64,000 nucleotides of DNA, from NCBI GenBank assembly GCA_016718275.1, contig JADKEA010000010.1, forward strand, positions 115,907 to 179,906, in the 5' to 3' direction. Position numbers and translations under genes: made by a program. The notes beneath the pieces were generated by a model, which did no database searches, was not told the origin of the DNA, and saw only the letters and a list, made by a program, of their open reading frames with translations. Shown here one piece after another: positions 1 to 8,107 of this stretch (the first letter of the stretch is position 1; each line of letters begins with the position of its first letter). This DNA is from Candidatus Villigracilis affinis (lineage in GTDB: Bacteria > Chloroflexota > Anaerolineae > Anaerolineales > Villigracilaceae).

Positions 1-450
1 GCCGCTTAGTTTGGCGATGGATTGTGAAAGGCTTTCAGAGGTGAGTGGTCCGCTGGCGATGATGACGGGGGAGTCGGGAATTTCTTTCATCTCTGCGCGG
101 ATGACTTCGATATTGGGGTGGCTTTGAATCTTTTCGGTGACGAGATGCGCGAAGGCTTCACGGTCTACCGCGAGGGCCGCGCCTGCGGGGAGGGCGGAGG
201 CTTCGGCGCAATCGAGCAGCATGGAATTCAACTGCCTGAGTTCGTTTTTGAGGACACCCGAGGCGCGGTCGGGCAGGTTCGAGCCCAGCGAGTTGGAACA
301 GACCAGCTCGGCAAGGTCGCCTGTGAGGTGCGCGCCTGTAGGGTTCGCTGGGCGCATCTCATACAAGCGGACTTTGAATCCGTTTTGGGCAACCTGCCAG
401 GCGGCTTCACTGCCAGCCAGTCCGCCGCCGATGATGGTGAGGGATGTCAT
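1..450 (-). CDS. trmFO: TrmFO-like tRNA (uracil-54) methyltransferase, 3' end cut by window edge
   Basis: The minus-strand frame is open from an ATG at 450 to the window edge, giving the first 150 residues. The N-terminus reads MTSLTIIGGGLAGSEAAWQV, a Rossmann FAD-binding motif (GGGLAGSE), followed by YEMRP and by LVCSNSLGSNLPDRASGVLK, both hallmarks of TrmFO and its GidA relatives. TrmFO is a cytoplasmic flavoprotein that uses methylenetetrahydrofolate to make 5-methyluridine at position 54 of tRNAs. The family is usually about 430-450 residues, so roughly two thirds lies outside the window. It is divergent from the next gene, with about 165 bases between the two starts. Confidence 0.88.
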   Translation of the reverse strand, partial: MTSLTIIGGGLAGSEAAWQVAQNGFKVRLYEMRPANPTGAHLTGDLAELVCSNSLGSNLPDRASGVLKNELRQLNSMLLDCAEASALPAGAALAVDREAFAHLVTEKIQSHPNIEVIRAEMKEIPDSPVIIASGPLTSESLSQSIAKLSG

Positions 451-614
451 AGGGAAGGTATTTTACCATTTGACCCCCTCCATCCTGCTTCACGGGACAC
501 GTCCCCAAAATTTCATGCTTGTGGAATTTAGGGAGGAAAAGGTCAGGTATACTTGGAAAAATGGAGTTCCATGATGAGGATACGGGATCGATATGGCCTC
601 AGAAAAGGTGAATC

Positions 615-932
615 ATGAGCGAGAAAAAAACAATTATTCGAAATGAAATTGACAGCGAACTCAGGCGGGTGCAAATTCAAAATCATCCGAATTTTTCAGC
701 CTGGTACGCTTCCCTGAAACCGTATGCACGGCAGGTGTTCGATCTGATTTTGGAAGATGAAGTGACCCCTGAATTGATCTCCCTCGCCCAAGACGCTCCA
801 GATGATGAATGGGAGGAATTTCAGTTTTTGCGGGTAATCGGCGGCGGTAATCTAGACCAGTCCGTTATGCCGATCCTCACCAATTTCAGCCTCTTTGATA
901 TTCTTTATCATGTCGAGCATTTTAAAGGGTAG
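615..932 (+). CDS. hypothetical protein, 105 residues
   Basis: The ORF has a clear ribosome-binding site (AAAAGGTGA, about 5 bases before the ATG). The product is a small soluble protein, predicted mostly helical, with an acidic middle (DAPDDEWEEF) and no signal peptide or membrane segment. I do not recognise a family. It is the first plus-strand gene after trmFO and is followed at once by a fragment that looks like an hsdS 3' end, so it lies at the edge of a rearranged stretch. Strong RBS and ordinary codon use make it likely to be a real gene. Confidence 0.6.
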   Translation: MSEKKTIIRNEIDSELRRVQIQNHPNFSAWYASLKPYARQVFDLILEDEVTPELISLAQDAPDDEWEEFQFLRVIGGGNLDQSVMPILTNFSLFDILYHVEHFKG

Positions 933-971
933 AAAGATGAAAATGGAAGGTTTATGTGTGGGTGTTAAACT

Positions 972-1046
972 CAACGCGCTACGGGGGAGGAATTGGATGC
1001 GTTGTTACCGTCCGTGCTGGATAGGGCGTTTAAGGGAGAGTTGTGA
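972..1046 (+). pseudogene. hsdS 3'-end remnant, copy 1
   Basis: Read in one frame this gives ATGEELDALLPSVLDRAF followed by KGEL and a stop. This matches the usual end of type I restriction specificity subunits (ELDALLP..LD.AF.GEL), from memory of the family. The same frame meets a stop just upstream, so only the tail remains. Copies 2, 3 and 4 lie at about 1880, 2018 and 3029. Confidence 0.6.
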
Positions 1047-1879
1047 GTTAATTGGAAGACCATACAAATAAGCAATGCTGAGGAAACTTCCTGACCTCAA
1101 GATGCAATATTTAGAGGAGATTTCAAAAAAAAGTAATGCTCTGCAAATAAAGCAACGGTTTCCTTAATGGAACGGCGAAGATGTTCAAAAGTGTAATTTT
1201 GTTATACAAGCGAAATGTAAATTGGTACAAACCTTTGATGTGGATTTTAGTGTTTGCCCAAACATCACGCAAAATCAGGGCGCGCTTTGAACATGCTTTG
1301 GCATTATCAATATATTTTGCTCATTGTGTCAACTTTTTGGAATTAAGGCTTTGGAAAATAGTTGGAATGAAATCAAAAATTTCTTTGGGATTCAACGATA
1401 ATGGAAAAATTGTTCCGATATAACTTGGTGTTGAGGATTGGGACTGATAAGATGTTGATTTGCAAAATCCAGTGGGACATTGGATGAGCGGACAGATTGA
1501 CCAAAAGATAATGGTTGAGTTGAAATACATTGTTGAAATGACACACCATCGAATACCTTGTGTTATAAAAATTTGTTTTTCCAATGATTAGAAAACCAAG
1601 ATCCTTCAAATTCTGGAAGGGTTTTTGAAACTATAAGCAAGTTAGTCGTTGGCAGTTAATGTATCTTGACATTTTGAGGTGAAAAGAGCAAATTTAATAT
1701 TCTTAAATTGGATATGGATTCAGGAAGGCAATTGGGAGTTACTTCCAAAGGGAATTAGGAAACGTTAAACGTTGATGCGAAATTGATTTAAGCCGAGAAT
1801 TAATGAAACTTTATGAAAAACAGTTGATAAAATTTGCAGGAATGATAAATGCGAAGGTCGATGAAGATAAAGAACGCGG
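1047..1879 (+). other. AT-rich stretch without a convincing gene; possible decayed ORF
   Basis: No intact gene is convincing here. One plus-strand frame from about 1181 to 1590 has a coding look (LGFNDNGKIVPI, then stops, then QNPVGHWMSGQIDQKIMVEL and further residues to FSND). It is interrupted by in-frame TAA, TGA and TAA around 1420-1452, so at best it is a pseudogene. The base composition is visibly more AT-rich than the kinase region that follows. Overlapping minus-strand ORFs of 78-89 codons have no recognisable features. Confidence 0.3.
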
Positions 1880-1966
1880 GTGCGGGAGTTACAGTCCGCT
1901 ACGGGGGAGGAATTGTCCGCGTTGTTACCGTCCGTGCTGGATAGGGCGTTTAAGGGAGAGTTGTGA
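1880..1966 (+). pseudogene. hsdS 3'-end remnant, copy 2
   Basis: This is the best-preserved copy: in one frame it reads RVRELQSATGEELSALLPSV, then LDRAFKGEL and a TGA at 1964-1966. The RELQSATGEEL portion is what one expects after the last coiled-coil helix of an HsdS subunit. About 60 bases at its end are nearly identical to copy 1. No hsdM, hsdR or full-length hsdS is present in the window. Confidence 0.6.
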
Positions 1967-2112
1967 TGGAGAGAAACCGTCCACGAATAAGACCACGAAT
2001 ACTCGAATGGCTGGCGTCGCTGCGGGAGCCCCACAAGAGGGTGATATTACAGTCCGCTACGGGGGAGGAGTTGCGCCTGTCCTTTGGGGCGGACGTTGTT
2101 GCCATCCCATAA
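1966..2112 (+). CDS. possible 48-residue peptide spanning hsdS-like copy 3
   Basis: An ATG overlaps the TGA of copy 2 (TGATG) and opens a 48-codon frame: MERNRPRIRPRILEWLASLR and so on, through LREPHKRVILQSATGEELR to a stop 18 bases before the TIR gene. The second half is homologous at DNA level to copies 1, 2 and 4, but an insertion after GEEL changes the ending. It may be only a chance frame through a remnant; the tight packing before the TIR gene is the main argument for it. Confidence 0.25.
   Translation: MERNRPRIRPRILEWLASLREPHKRVILQSATGEELRLSFGADVVAIP
2018..2112 (+). repeat. degenerate hsdS 3'-end repeat, copy 3
   Basis: It shares CTGCGGGAGCCC...ATATTACAGTCCG.TACGGGGGAGGAGTTG with copy 4 at 3029 and the TACGGGGGAGGA core with copies 1 and 2. 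After that core, copies 3 and 4 share an extra segment around CTTTGGGGCGGACGTTG that copies 1 and 2 lack, so there are two subtypes. It ends just upstream of the TIR gene RBS. Confidence 0.5.
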
Positions 2113-2129
2113 CATGTAGGAGAACCAAG

Positions 2130-2540
2130 ATGAACAAGAAACTGCATGTCTTTATTTCGCATTGCGCCGAGGACAGATTGTTTGCCAGCGCGCTTTATCA
2201 GGAACTGAAACGGGAAGATTGGCTGGAGCCCTGGTTGGATATGGAAAACTTGGAACCCGGCCAAGATTGGGCATTTGAAATTTTGAAGGCAATTCATTAT
2301 GCCAATGTCGCGCTGGTTTGTTTTTCGAAAAACGCCCTGCCGTTAACAGGATTTTTCAAGCGCGAGACAAGTCAAATTTTGGATTTGACCCGGGATCGCT
2401 CGGAAGAGGAATACGGGATTCTGCTCCTGCGGCTAGACGAGACCCCGATCCCTGCGGAGTTCGCGAAGTATCCCTCTGTGGAAGCGAGCGGAGGCAATGC
2501 AGCCGTGGTGGAGGCGCTGAGGAGAAAGAGAGGAAATTAA
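2130..2540 (+). CDS. stand-alone TIR-domain protein (TIR_2 type)
   Basis: The 136-residue product starts MNKKLHVFISHCAEDRLFAS, the beta-A strand and box 1 of a TIR domain. It then has a WLEPWLDMENLEPGQDW segment (box-2-like, with the conserved L-P/G-DW turn), an IHYANVALVCFSKNAL strand, and a FKRETSQILDLTRD helix. The catalytic-type glutamate of NADase TIRs could be E141-equivalent in KRETSQIL, but I cannot be certain. An upstream in-frame ATG at 1803 would add 109 residues of translated repeat, so I choose 2130, which has TAGGAGA 6 bases before it. Bacterial TIR proteins are often NAD hydrolases in antiphage defence or effectors. Here it is nothing but the TIR, with no recognisable partner gene. 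Confidence 0.75.
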   Translation: MNKKLHVFISHCAEDRLFASALYQELKREDWLEPWLDMENLEPGQDWAFEILKAIHYANVALVCFSKNALPLTGFFKRETSQILDLTRDRSEEEYGILLLRLDETPIPAEFAKYPSVEASGGNAAVVEALRRKRGN

Positions 2541-2588
2541 GGGGCTCTTCCTCCAAACCAGAGATTCTTCACTGTCGCTCAGAATGAC
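2541..2588 (+). repeat. short interspersed-repeat-like segment (GATTCTTCACTGTCGCTCAG)
   Basis: The segment contains GATTCTTCACTGTCGCTCAG followed by AATGACA. This is the type of short dispersed sequence that, read on the other strand, yields VILSDSEES peptides and is familiar from many genomes. Only one copy is seen in the window, so the repeat status rests on recognition and not on comparison. Confidence 0.35.
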
Positions 2589-2628
2589 AAGTGAACGTTT
2601 TGATAATAAACGAAAAAGGATTAAAAAA

Positions 2629-2997
2629 ATGGCAACTAGAATGAGAATCATAGGCGTACCTGTCCAGGATAATCTTAATGTTTGGGCTGTTGATTATGTC
2701 TTGTGGTGGCCCGTTGACGACTTTATTGGGAAAACCGGTCAGGAAACTGCCGAGCCTAAATTTCGGGAAAGCGTTGATAGCTCGCTCTATCTCGATTACG
2801 TGGGCATTTTCAATAAGGAGGAGTTTATAAATCTGAATGATAGATACAAGGCTGAGTTTCTTGCGAATTCCAACAAAAAGCCCTTGCATAACGAGCAACA
2901 AAAACGTATGGGATATGTTGATCAGTATCTTAGGCAACGTCTGGATATCAAGTGGATATTGGTTGAAAAATATGAATGGGAAACCGGCATGAACTGA
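2629..2997 (+). CDS. hypothetical protein, about 122 residues
   Basis: I place the start at the ATG at 2629 (MATRMRIIGVPVQDNLNVWA), preceded by AAAAAGGA. The upstream ATG at 2584 lies inside the repeat-like segment. The product is a small soluble protein with tryptophan-rich AVDYVLWWPVDDFIGKTG and a polar helical C-terminus (NEQQKRMGYVDQYLRQRLDI). No family is recognised. It overlaps nothing and is followed 30 bases later by hsdS-like copy 4. Its position between two repeat copies resembles that of the TIR gene. Confidence 0.5.
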   Translation: MATRMRIIGVPVQDNLNVWAVDYVLWWPVDDFIGKTGQETAEPKFRESVDSSLYLDYVGIFNKEEFINLNDRYKAEFLANSNKKPLHNEQQKRMGYVDQYLRQRLDIKWILVEKYEWETGMN

Positions 2998-3028
2998 TGG
3001 ATACAATATTGGGCAAAAAATCAACATA

Positions 3029-3146
3029 CTGCGGGAGCCCTATAAGCAGGCGATATTACAGTCCGTTACGGGGGAGGAGTTGTGCCCGTTCTTTGGGCGG
3101 ACGTTGCTACCGTGTCTTAGATAAGGCTTTCAAGGGTGAACTATGA
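3029..3146 (+). pseudogene. hsdS 3'-end remnant, copy 4
   Basis: The copy reads LREPYKQAILQSVTGEEL in one frame. After a two-base slip it reads VLDKAFKGEL and a stop in another frame. The stop (TGA at 3144-3146) overlaps the first ATG of the next gene as ATGA. The intact ending in a shifted frame is strong evidence that this was once coding and has since decayed. Confidence 0.6.
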
Positions 3147-3958
3147 ATATAAACCATATGAAATATGAAGCATTGCCCTTCCCTATGGAGCGGCAGGTAA
3201 CAATTCAAGGCGGTCGTCTTGCGTCACGGAAACATACGATCCATGCCTTGATCGAAGTGGATGTGACCAAACCGCGCCGCATGATCCACGAACATAAAAC
3301 ACGTACTGGCGAAACACTATCCTTTACTGCGTTCGTCATCGCCTGTCTCGTCAAAGCCATAGACCAGAACAAGAGGATGCACGCCTACCGTGACTGGCGG
3401 AATAGGCTCATCATCTTTGACGAGGTGGATGTGAATACGATGGTTGAGGCCGAAGCAGGTGGAAGAAAAAGAGTCATACCTCATTGGGTTCGCGCGGCAA
3501 ATAAGCGCACGTTAAGGGATATTCACGATGAGATCCGCATGACCAAGGCAAAACCAGAACAGACTCGTGAATTTGGGGTTAAGTGGCTTGGTCTCCTGCC
3601 TGCATTTGTCTGGGACATTTTCTTCTGGTTCATTTTCAAGAATCCGCACTGGTTAAAAAAGAGTTTCGGCACTGTCGGTATGACCTCGGTTGGAATGTTT
3701 GGGAGGGGCAGTGGCTGGGCTATTCCATTTGGTCTGCATACGCTTGATGTTGCGCTTGGCGGTATTGCCGAGAAACCTGGCGTAGCGGATGGACGCATTG
3801 AGATTCGCGAATACCTGTGTATGACCATCAGCTTCGATCATGACATTGTTGATGGTGCGCCTGCCGCACGGTTTACTCAACGCCTCAAAGAATTAATCGA
3901 GAGTGGCTATGGGGTGGAAGAATTTACAATGGGAGAACGCGATGATGGTGAAGGTTAA
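3143..3958 (+). CDS. stand-alone 2-oxoacid dehydrogenase E2-type acyltransferase domain protein
   Basis: The 271 residues correspond to the catalytic (CoA-dependent acyltransferase) fold of E2 subunits. The near C-terminal active-site motif H-x-x-x-D-G is present as SFDHDIVDGAPAARF, and the N-terminus has the R..I...I.V.V family pattern (SRKHTIHALIEVDVTKPRRM). The lipoyl and E1/E3-binding domains of a real E2 are absent, and no E1 or E3 gene is nearby. A hydrophobic stretch (LLPAFVWDIFFWFIF, about residues 152-166) replaces part of the usual fold. Similar lone domains are found in Chloroflexi and actinobacteria with unknown acyl substrates. The start at 3143 overlaps the hsdS-like stop; the ATG at 3158 is an alternative. 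Confidence 0.75.
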   Translation: MNINHMKYEALPFPMERQVTIQGGRLASRKHTIHALIEVDVTKPRRMIHEHKTRTGETLSFTAFVIACLVKAIDQNKRMHAYRDWRNRLIIFDEVDVNTMVEAEAGGRKRVIPHWVRAANKRTLRDIHDEIRMTKAKPEQTREFGVKWLGLLPAFVWDIFFWFIFKNPHWLKKSFGTVGMTSVGMFGRGSGWAIPFGLHTLDVALGGIAEKPGVADGRIEIREYLCMTISFDHDIVDGAPAARFTQRLKELIESGYGVEEFTMGERDDGEG

Positions 3959-3990
3959 GCGACAAGCACTCGCTCAGGACGAAGTTGCCG

Positions 3991-3996
3991 TATAAT
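3991..3996 (+). promoter_or_regulatory. possible -10 element before the 73-residue gene
   Basis: A perfect TATAAT lies 51 bases before the start at 4047. No good -35 hexamer is present at the usual distance, so the call rests on the -10 alone. Confidence 0.3.
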
Positions 3997-4046
3997 CAAT
4001 GTGTCAGTTGTAAGTTTTCTGAAACCTATAACCCAAGGAGAAAAAA

Positions 4047-4268
4047 ATGGCATATTCATTGGACACCAAAGTCGGCGATATTATGAAAGACACTCACGCG
4101 TTGGAGATTCTGGAGAAGCACGTACCAGGCATCTCCAAGAATCCCATGATCGGAATGGCCAAAGGATTTACCCTGAAGCAGATCCTAGCCATGCCGCAGG
4201 CCAAAGACGCTGGGCTAACCGAGGAGATGGTAGAGAAAGTGCTGGCCGAGATCAACGCTCGGAAGTAA
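4047..4268 (+). CDS. small helical protein, 73 residues
   Basis: A strong Shine-Dalgarno (CAAGGAGAAAAAA) precedes this ATG, which sets the start. The sequence shows the pattern VGDIMKDTHALEILEKHVPG, then NPMIGMAKGFTLKQILAMPQ, then a final helix (EEMVEKVLAEINARK). I recall this VGD-(x)n-LEKH.PG...N.M...AKG.(S/T)LKQ arrangement as a short helical domain that also appears at the ends of some larger proteins, but I cannot name it with confidence. It is a single gene with its own -10 and a terminator, so it is probably expressed alone. A longer overlapping frame starting at 4001 is a shadow. Confidence 0.7.
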   Translation: MAYSLDTKVGDIMKDTHALEILEKHVPGISKNPMIGMAKGFTLKQILAMPQAKDAGLTEEMVEKVLAEINARK

Positions 4269-4303
4269 TTCACTCCACCTCGTTTTTGAATATTTGAAAC
4301 ACG

Positions 4304-4345
4304 AACGGCTTTGGAAGCAGAAATGTTTTCGAAGCCGTTTTATTC
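4304..4345 (+). terminator. intrinsic terminator
   Basis: The stem AACGGCTT (4304-4311) pairs with AAGCCGTT (4332-4339) and is followed by a T-rich run. It lies 35 bases after the stop of the 73-residue gene. Confidence 0.7.
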
Positions 4346-4414
4346 ACCCATACGGCACTACAACCTGCAAAGAATCGTCAATATGACGATAATTTTATAA
4401 AGAAAGGGATAACG

Positions 4415-4672
4415 ATGGCTGGCAAATATATTCCGCTTGAAAAATACCTGCGCGGTCTTCCTGAAAGCCAAAGAGAGGTTACACTCCGCTTTGAGCAGAT
4501 TGAAGGAATCTTGAATAGCAAATTGCCGTTTTCGGCCTATGAATCCCAGAAATGGTGGGAACATGAAAAAGAAGGCAATCATGTCAATGGGCGCTCGTGG
4601 ACCCACGCTGGCTGGAAGCTTGATTCGGTCGATTTGAATGGGAAGCGGGTGAAATTTGTCCGTGCCAAGTAA
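4415..4672 (+). CDS. DUF7662-like protein, 85 residues
   Basis: The start is set by AAAGAAAGGGA just upstream. The protein has the sequence signature I associate with DUF7662: KYIPLEKYLRGLPESQREVT, then F.QIEGIL...LP.SA, then a WWEHEK...VNGRSWTHAGWK segment and a final V.F.R strand. Many members stand alone or follow a nuclease or winged-helix domain; the function is unknown. It lies between a terminator and the two-component cluster with no obvious partner. Confidence 0.65.
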   Translation: MAGKYIPLEKYLRGLPESQREVTLRFEQIEGILNSKLPFSAYESQKWWEHEKEGNHVNGRSWTHAGWKLDSVDLNGKRVKFVRAK

Positions 4673-4793
4673 GGGAATACCGCAATTGACACAAACAAAA
4701 AATCTGGTAATCTTATAAAAGAATTCCGCACCGCCCGCATCCGCCAATGATATTGACATAACAGAAACAAGCATACGGGATTAAAATAAGAAT

Positions 4794-5426
4794 ATGAACA
4801 CACTACAGAAATATCTACTTGTCGTCGAAGACATCCCTGACATTCTCAAGCTGCTGGAAGCGACCCTGGTTTTCAAAGGCTATCGTGTGGTTACAGCTCC
4901 GAATGGTCAGGAAGCTCTGGAGATCATTCAAAAGGAACACCCCGCGGTGATCATCACCGATATTTTGATGCCCAAAATGGATGGGTTTAGCCTTGTCCAT
5001 CGTTTGCGCATCAACCCTGAGACCCGCGATATTCCCGTAGTATTCCTCTCGGCTACCTATGTTGCTCCCGAAGATAAGGCCTTTGCCATTGCGATTGGGG
5101 CAACCCGCTTCCTCGAAAAGCCTGTTGCGCTGGAGGAATTCCTGCCTACCGTGGAGGAATTGTTAACCAAGGGCGCACCCGCAGGCCCTGAATTGGTCAA
5201 TGAATTCGATTTCTACGACGGCTATCGCAAGCGCCTCGAAACAAAGCTGAATCACAAGATCACCCAGATCGCGCGCGATGAGCATTTGGTTAAGACTCTG
5301 CCAGAATTAGAGAAGGCTTCCTTCGAGGCCTCCCTGCGCCTTGCCATCGAAGAGCGGAAAGAAATCGAGTTGCTGTTGACCCAGATCCGTCTCCAACTTG
5401 AGAAATTGTCGAAGCCAGAATCGTAA
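4794..5426 (+). CDS. response regulator with receiver domain and coiled C-terminal extension
   Basis: Residues 8-125 form a CheY-like receiver: acidic pair E12-D13 in VVEDIPD, phosphoacceptor D56 (IITDILMPKMDG), threonine/serine position LSAT and lysine-proline turn FLEKPV. Residues 130-210 are a charged, probably helical extension (KRLETKLNHKITQIARDEHL) with no DNA-binding or enzymatic motif. It heads a plus-strand two-component cluster, 72 bases before a GAF histidine kinase, and is probably phosphorylated by it. A protein-protein output through the helical tail is inferred. Confidence 0.85.
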   Translation: MNTLQKYLLVVEDIPDILKLLEATLVFKGYRVVTAPNGQEALEIIQKEHPAVIITDILMPKMDGFSLVHRLRINPETRDIPVVFLSATYVAPEDKAFAIAIGATRFLEKPVALEEFLPTVEELLTKGAPAGPELVNEFDFYDGYRKRLETKLNHKITQIARDEHLVKTLPELEKASFEASLRLAIEERKEIELLLTQIRLQLEKLSKPES

Positions 5427-5498
5427 GCGGCTGTTAATTCCTGACAGGGCAAAAACGGCGGCAGATACAGTGGGGAGTGTATAATTTGGCATATCGTC

Positions 5499-8105
5499 AT
5501 GCAGACTGAAACCAGCCTCGAGTCCCAACTCAAAGATGCCGCGCAACTCTCCGAAGCCGAGTGGGCTGTCCTTGCGGAGCGCGTTGGCGGTGCGTGGCTT
5601 TTGCGTGCGGCCTATCACCTGACTCGATCCGCGCAAAACGAATTGATGTCCATCATGACGAGGCCATCCATTGATGCCTGGTTGTGTGGTGCGCTGAGCG
5701 GCGGACATTCCCGTTCCAGTTCCGTTCCCGAAGGCAGCGGGCTTTCGGCTAGTCGATTTTTTGCATTTCCCGTTTCAGGTACATCACAGGCCATTGTAGT
5801 GGGGGCGGATAAGCAGACGGTCAACGCCCAAAGAGTGTGGAAATTAACTGCATCGCTTTTGTCCGGTCATTCTGCTGTTCCCAATCAACCGTTCTTACCG
5901 GACCTGCAATCTGGTCTGGCATCCGATCTGCCGCTCGCCATCGAAAAAGTTTTGAACACCATCGTTCAGACCGTGCCTTGTCAGGGTGCATGGCTGGCGA
6001 TCCGCCGTGGGGAATCACTCGATATTCAGGCGGAATGGAACGATTCGAAAGCCAAAAACCTCTCCCTGCTCATTGACACAAATCCCATTCTTCGCCGCGT
6101 GAATCGCAGCCTGACCGAATTGATCATCCCGCGCGGACATCCCAACTGGGATACCCTTCCTGTCGGTCCGATGAAGCCCAGCACAAAAGTATGGGTTGGT
6201 CTGCCGCTGGTCATCGGTCAACGCTTGATCGGTGTGATTGCGCTTTGGCGTCAAAATGAATTCTCACGCAACGAACTCGGCCAGCTCCGTGACCTTGCTT
6301 CGCGTGTTTCACCCTCTGTGGAGGTGCTGGTCACCTTCTCAGAAATGGCCGCGCATTTGCGCAGACTGGGCCTTCTCAACGACTTTGTCCTCACCGTCTC
6401 ATCCGCTCAGAGTTTGGACCAGGTGGCACGACGCATGTTCGGCCTGCTGGCGCGTGCATTCAACACCGAGTTGATCGCCCTCTTTCTGCGTTCCAGTGAT
6501 GGACGTGTGCTGCGCGATTACCGCATGCTAGAAGGCAAATTGAATGTGCTCAATGTTTCACTGGCGGGGCATTCCATTCAACCTGTACTGAAAGAGGCGC
6601 GTGTCCGCCGTGTGATGGATGCCGTCAAAGACGGGCTTGTCCCTGTATTCAAAGGCGCACGTTCAGTACTCATTGTTCCCCTCAAATATCGTGGACAAGC
6701 CATCGGCGTCCTCATCATCGAGAACCTGCATGCTGAGGCGTTCAGTCAGTACGACGAACATCTCATGGTTGTGATCACCAGTCACATGGCAGGCTTGATC
6801 GAATACACCCGTCTGCGTGAAGAAGCCGAAGGTCGTGCCCGTAGTCTGGGGTTGATCCATGAAGTGGTTCAACAGGTCATCGGTTTGAACGATAAAAAAG
6901 AAGTTGCACACATCACTGCTGAACTGGTCGCGCAGTATTTCAAATATGAACTGGCAGCCATTTTGCTGGTGGATGACACGGGTACATTTTCCATTCAAGG
7001 CATCGGCGGCACCCAGGCTGCGACTGTCCAAAAGGCACTTGCCGATCATCAGAACAATGAATTCATCATCTCCGATGGTGTCACTGGCTACGTCTCGCGG
7101 ACCGGTGAAAGCGTCTTAACCAACGATACGAATCAAGAAAAACTGTACAAACCCATCAAAGGCTGGGAGGCGCACTCCGAGATCTGCGTGGCACTGAAAG
7201 ACGGCGAAAATATTCTGGGCATCATCGATGTGGAGAGCCGTGAACAAAACGCCTTCTCGCATAACGACCTGATCGCGATGGAATCTCTGGCAGGCATTCT
7301 CGCCTCGGTCATTTCCAGCGCAAACCAATACCAAAAGTTGCAAGAGACCATCCGTCAGTTACGTGCGATCGAGATCGAGTTGAATTCACGCATGGAGGCG
7401 CAGCGTTCCGCAGAAAATCGTCTCATTCAGGCGGCGAAGTTGGCTGCGGTGGGTGAAATGGCGGCAGGCATCGCTCACGAGTTGAATAATCCACTGACCA
7501 CGGTCACAGGCTTCTCCGAACTTGTTTTGGAGGAACTGCCCGCTGATTCAGCACATCGCGATGACTTGGAAATGGTTCTGCGTGAGGCGCGCCGCGCCAG
7601 TGATGTTGTTCATCGTCTGCTCGATTTTTCGCGGCAGGGTGAGCGCATCCGCACCCGCGCCGACTTGAACGAAGTGGTCAACGATGTCATCGCATTGACA
7701 CGGCATCTCATTCAAACGAATGGCGTCAATCTAACGCTGGATTTGAGCGACAGCCTGCCCTGGGTCTCGATCGATCGCAATCAGATGAAGCAGGTCCTGC
7801 TAAACCTGATCCATAACGCCTTGCAAGCCATGCCCAAAGGCGGCGAATTGTTTGTTAACACAGCTTCAGCCGTGCGTGCTGAACGCGATTGGGTTATCAT
7901 GGCGGTCAAAGACAGCGGCATCGGTATTTTGCCTGCCAATCAAGACCGTATTTTTGAGCCATTCTTCACCACAAAAGGAGACAGCGGCGGCACAGGCCTG
8001 GGTCTCTCCGTAACCTATGGCATTGTCACAGATCACGGGGGGAGCATTGATATCTCAAGCGAGCCTGATAAAGGCTCCACATTCACGGTCTGGCTGCCGA
8101 TCTAA
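5499..8105 (+). CDS. cytoplasmic sensor histidine kinase with three GAF domains
   Basis: The protein has 868 residues and no membrane segment. After a poorly conserved N-terminal region come GAF-like domains at about 145-280, 295-440 and 455-610 (for example VPLKYRGQAIGVLIIENLH and ILGIIDVESREQNAFSHNDL). The HisKA helix carries H660 (MAAGIAHELNNPLTTVTGF), and the ATPase domain shows an N box (NLIHNALQAMP), G1 (DSGIG) and G2 (GGTGLGLS). The HELNNPL form places it among NtrB-like kinases. It ends 2 bases before the next kinase gene, so the two are co-transcribed, and their common partner is probably the regulator at 9685. Confidence 0.9.
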   Translation: MQTETSLESQLKDAAQLSEAEWAVLAERVGGAWLLRAAYHLTRSAQNELMSIMTRPSIDAWLCGALSGGHSRSSSVPEGSGLSASRFFAFPVSGTSQAIVVGADKQTVNAQRVWKLTASLLSGHSAVPNQPFLPDLQSGLASDLPLAIEKVLNTIVQTVPCQGAWLAIRRGESLDIQAEWNDSKAKNLSLLIDTNPILRRVNRSLTELIIPRGHPNWDTLPVGPMKPSTKVWVGLPLVIGQRLIGVIALWRQNEFSRNELGQLRDLASRVSPSVEVLVTFSEMAAHLRRLGLLNDFVLTVSSAQSLDQVARRMFGLLARAFNTELIALFLRSSDGRVLRDYRMLEGKLNVLNVSLAGHSIQPVLKEARVRRVMDAVKDGLVPVFKGARSVLIVPLKYRGQAIGVLIIENLHAEAFSQYDEHLMVVITSHMAGLIEYTRLREEAEGRARSLGLIHEVVQQVIGLNDKKEVAHITAELVAQYFKYELAAILLVDDTGTFSIQGIGGTQAATVQKALADHQNNEFIISDGVTGYVSRTGESVLTNDTNQEKLYKPIKGWEAHSEICVALKDGENILGIIDVESREQNAFSHNDLIAMESLAGILASVISSANQYQKLQETIRQLRAIEIELNSRMEAQRSAENRLIQAAKLAAVGEMAAGIAHELNNPLTTVTGFSELVLEELPADSAHRDDLEMVLREARRASDVVHRLLDFSRQGERIRTRADLNEVVNDVIALTRHLIQTNGVNLTLDLSDSLPWVSIDRNQMKQVLLNLIHNALQAMPKGGELFVNTASAVRAERDWVIMAVKDSGIGILPANQDRIFEPFFTTKGDSGGTGLGLSVTYGIVTDHGGSIDISSEPDKGSTFTVWLPI

Positions 8106-8107
8106 GC

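Noticed and set aside
1181..1423. 80-codon ORF as a gene
   Set aside because: No RBS and no recognisable feature; the same frame continues after stops, so at most a decayed gene.
1803..2540. 245-codon frame as one gene
   Set aside because: Its first 109 codons run through hsdS-like repeats in a non-coding frame; the TIR domain begins at an ATG at 2130 with its own RBS.
932..3146. Insertion sequence
   Set aside because: No transposase frame or terminal inverted repeats could be found; the repeated parts are fragments of coding sequence.
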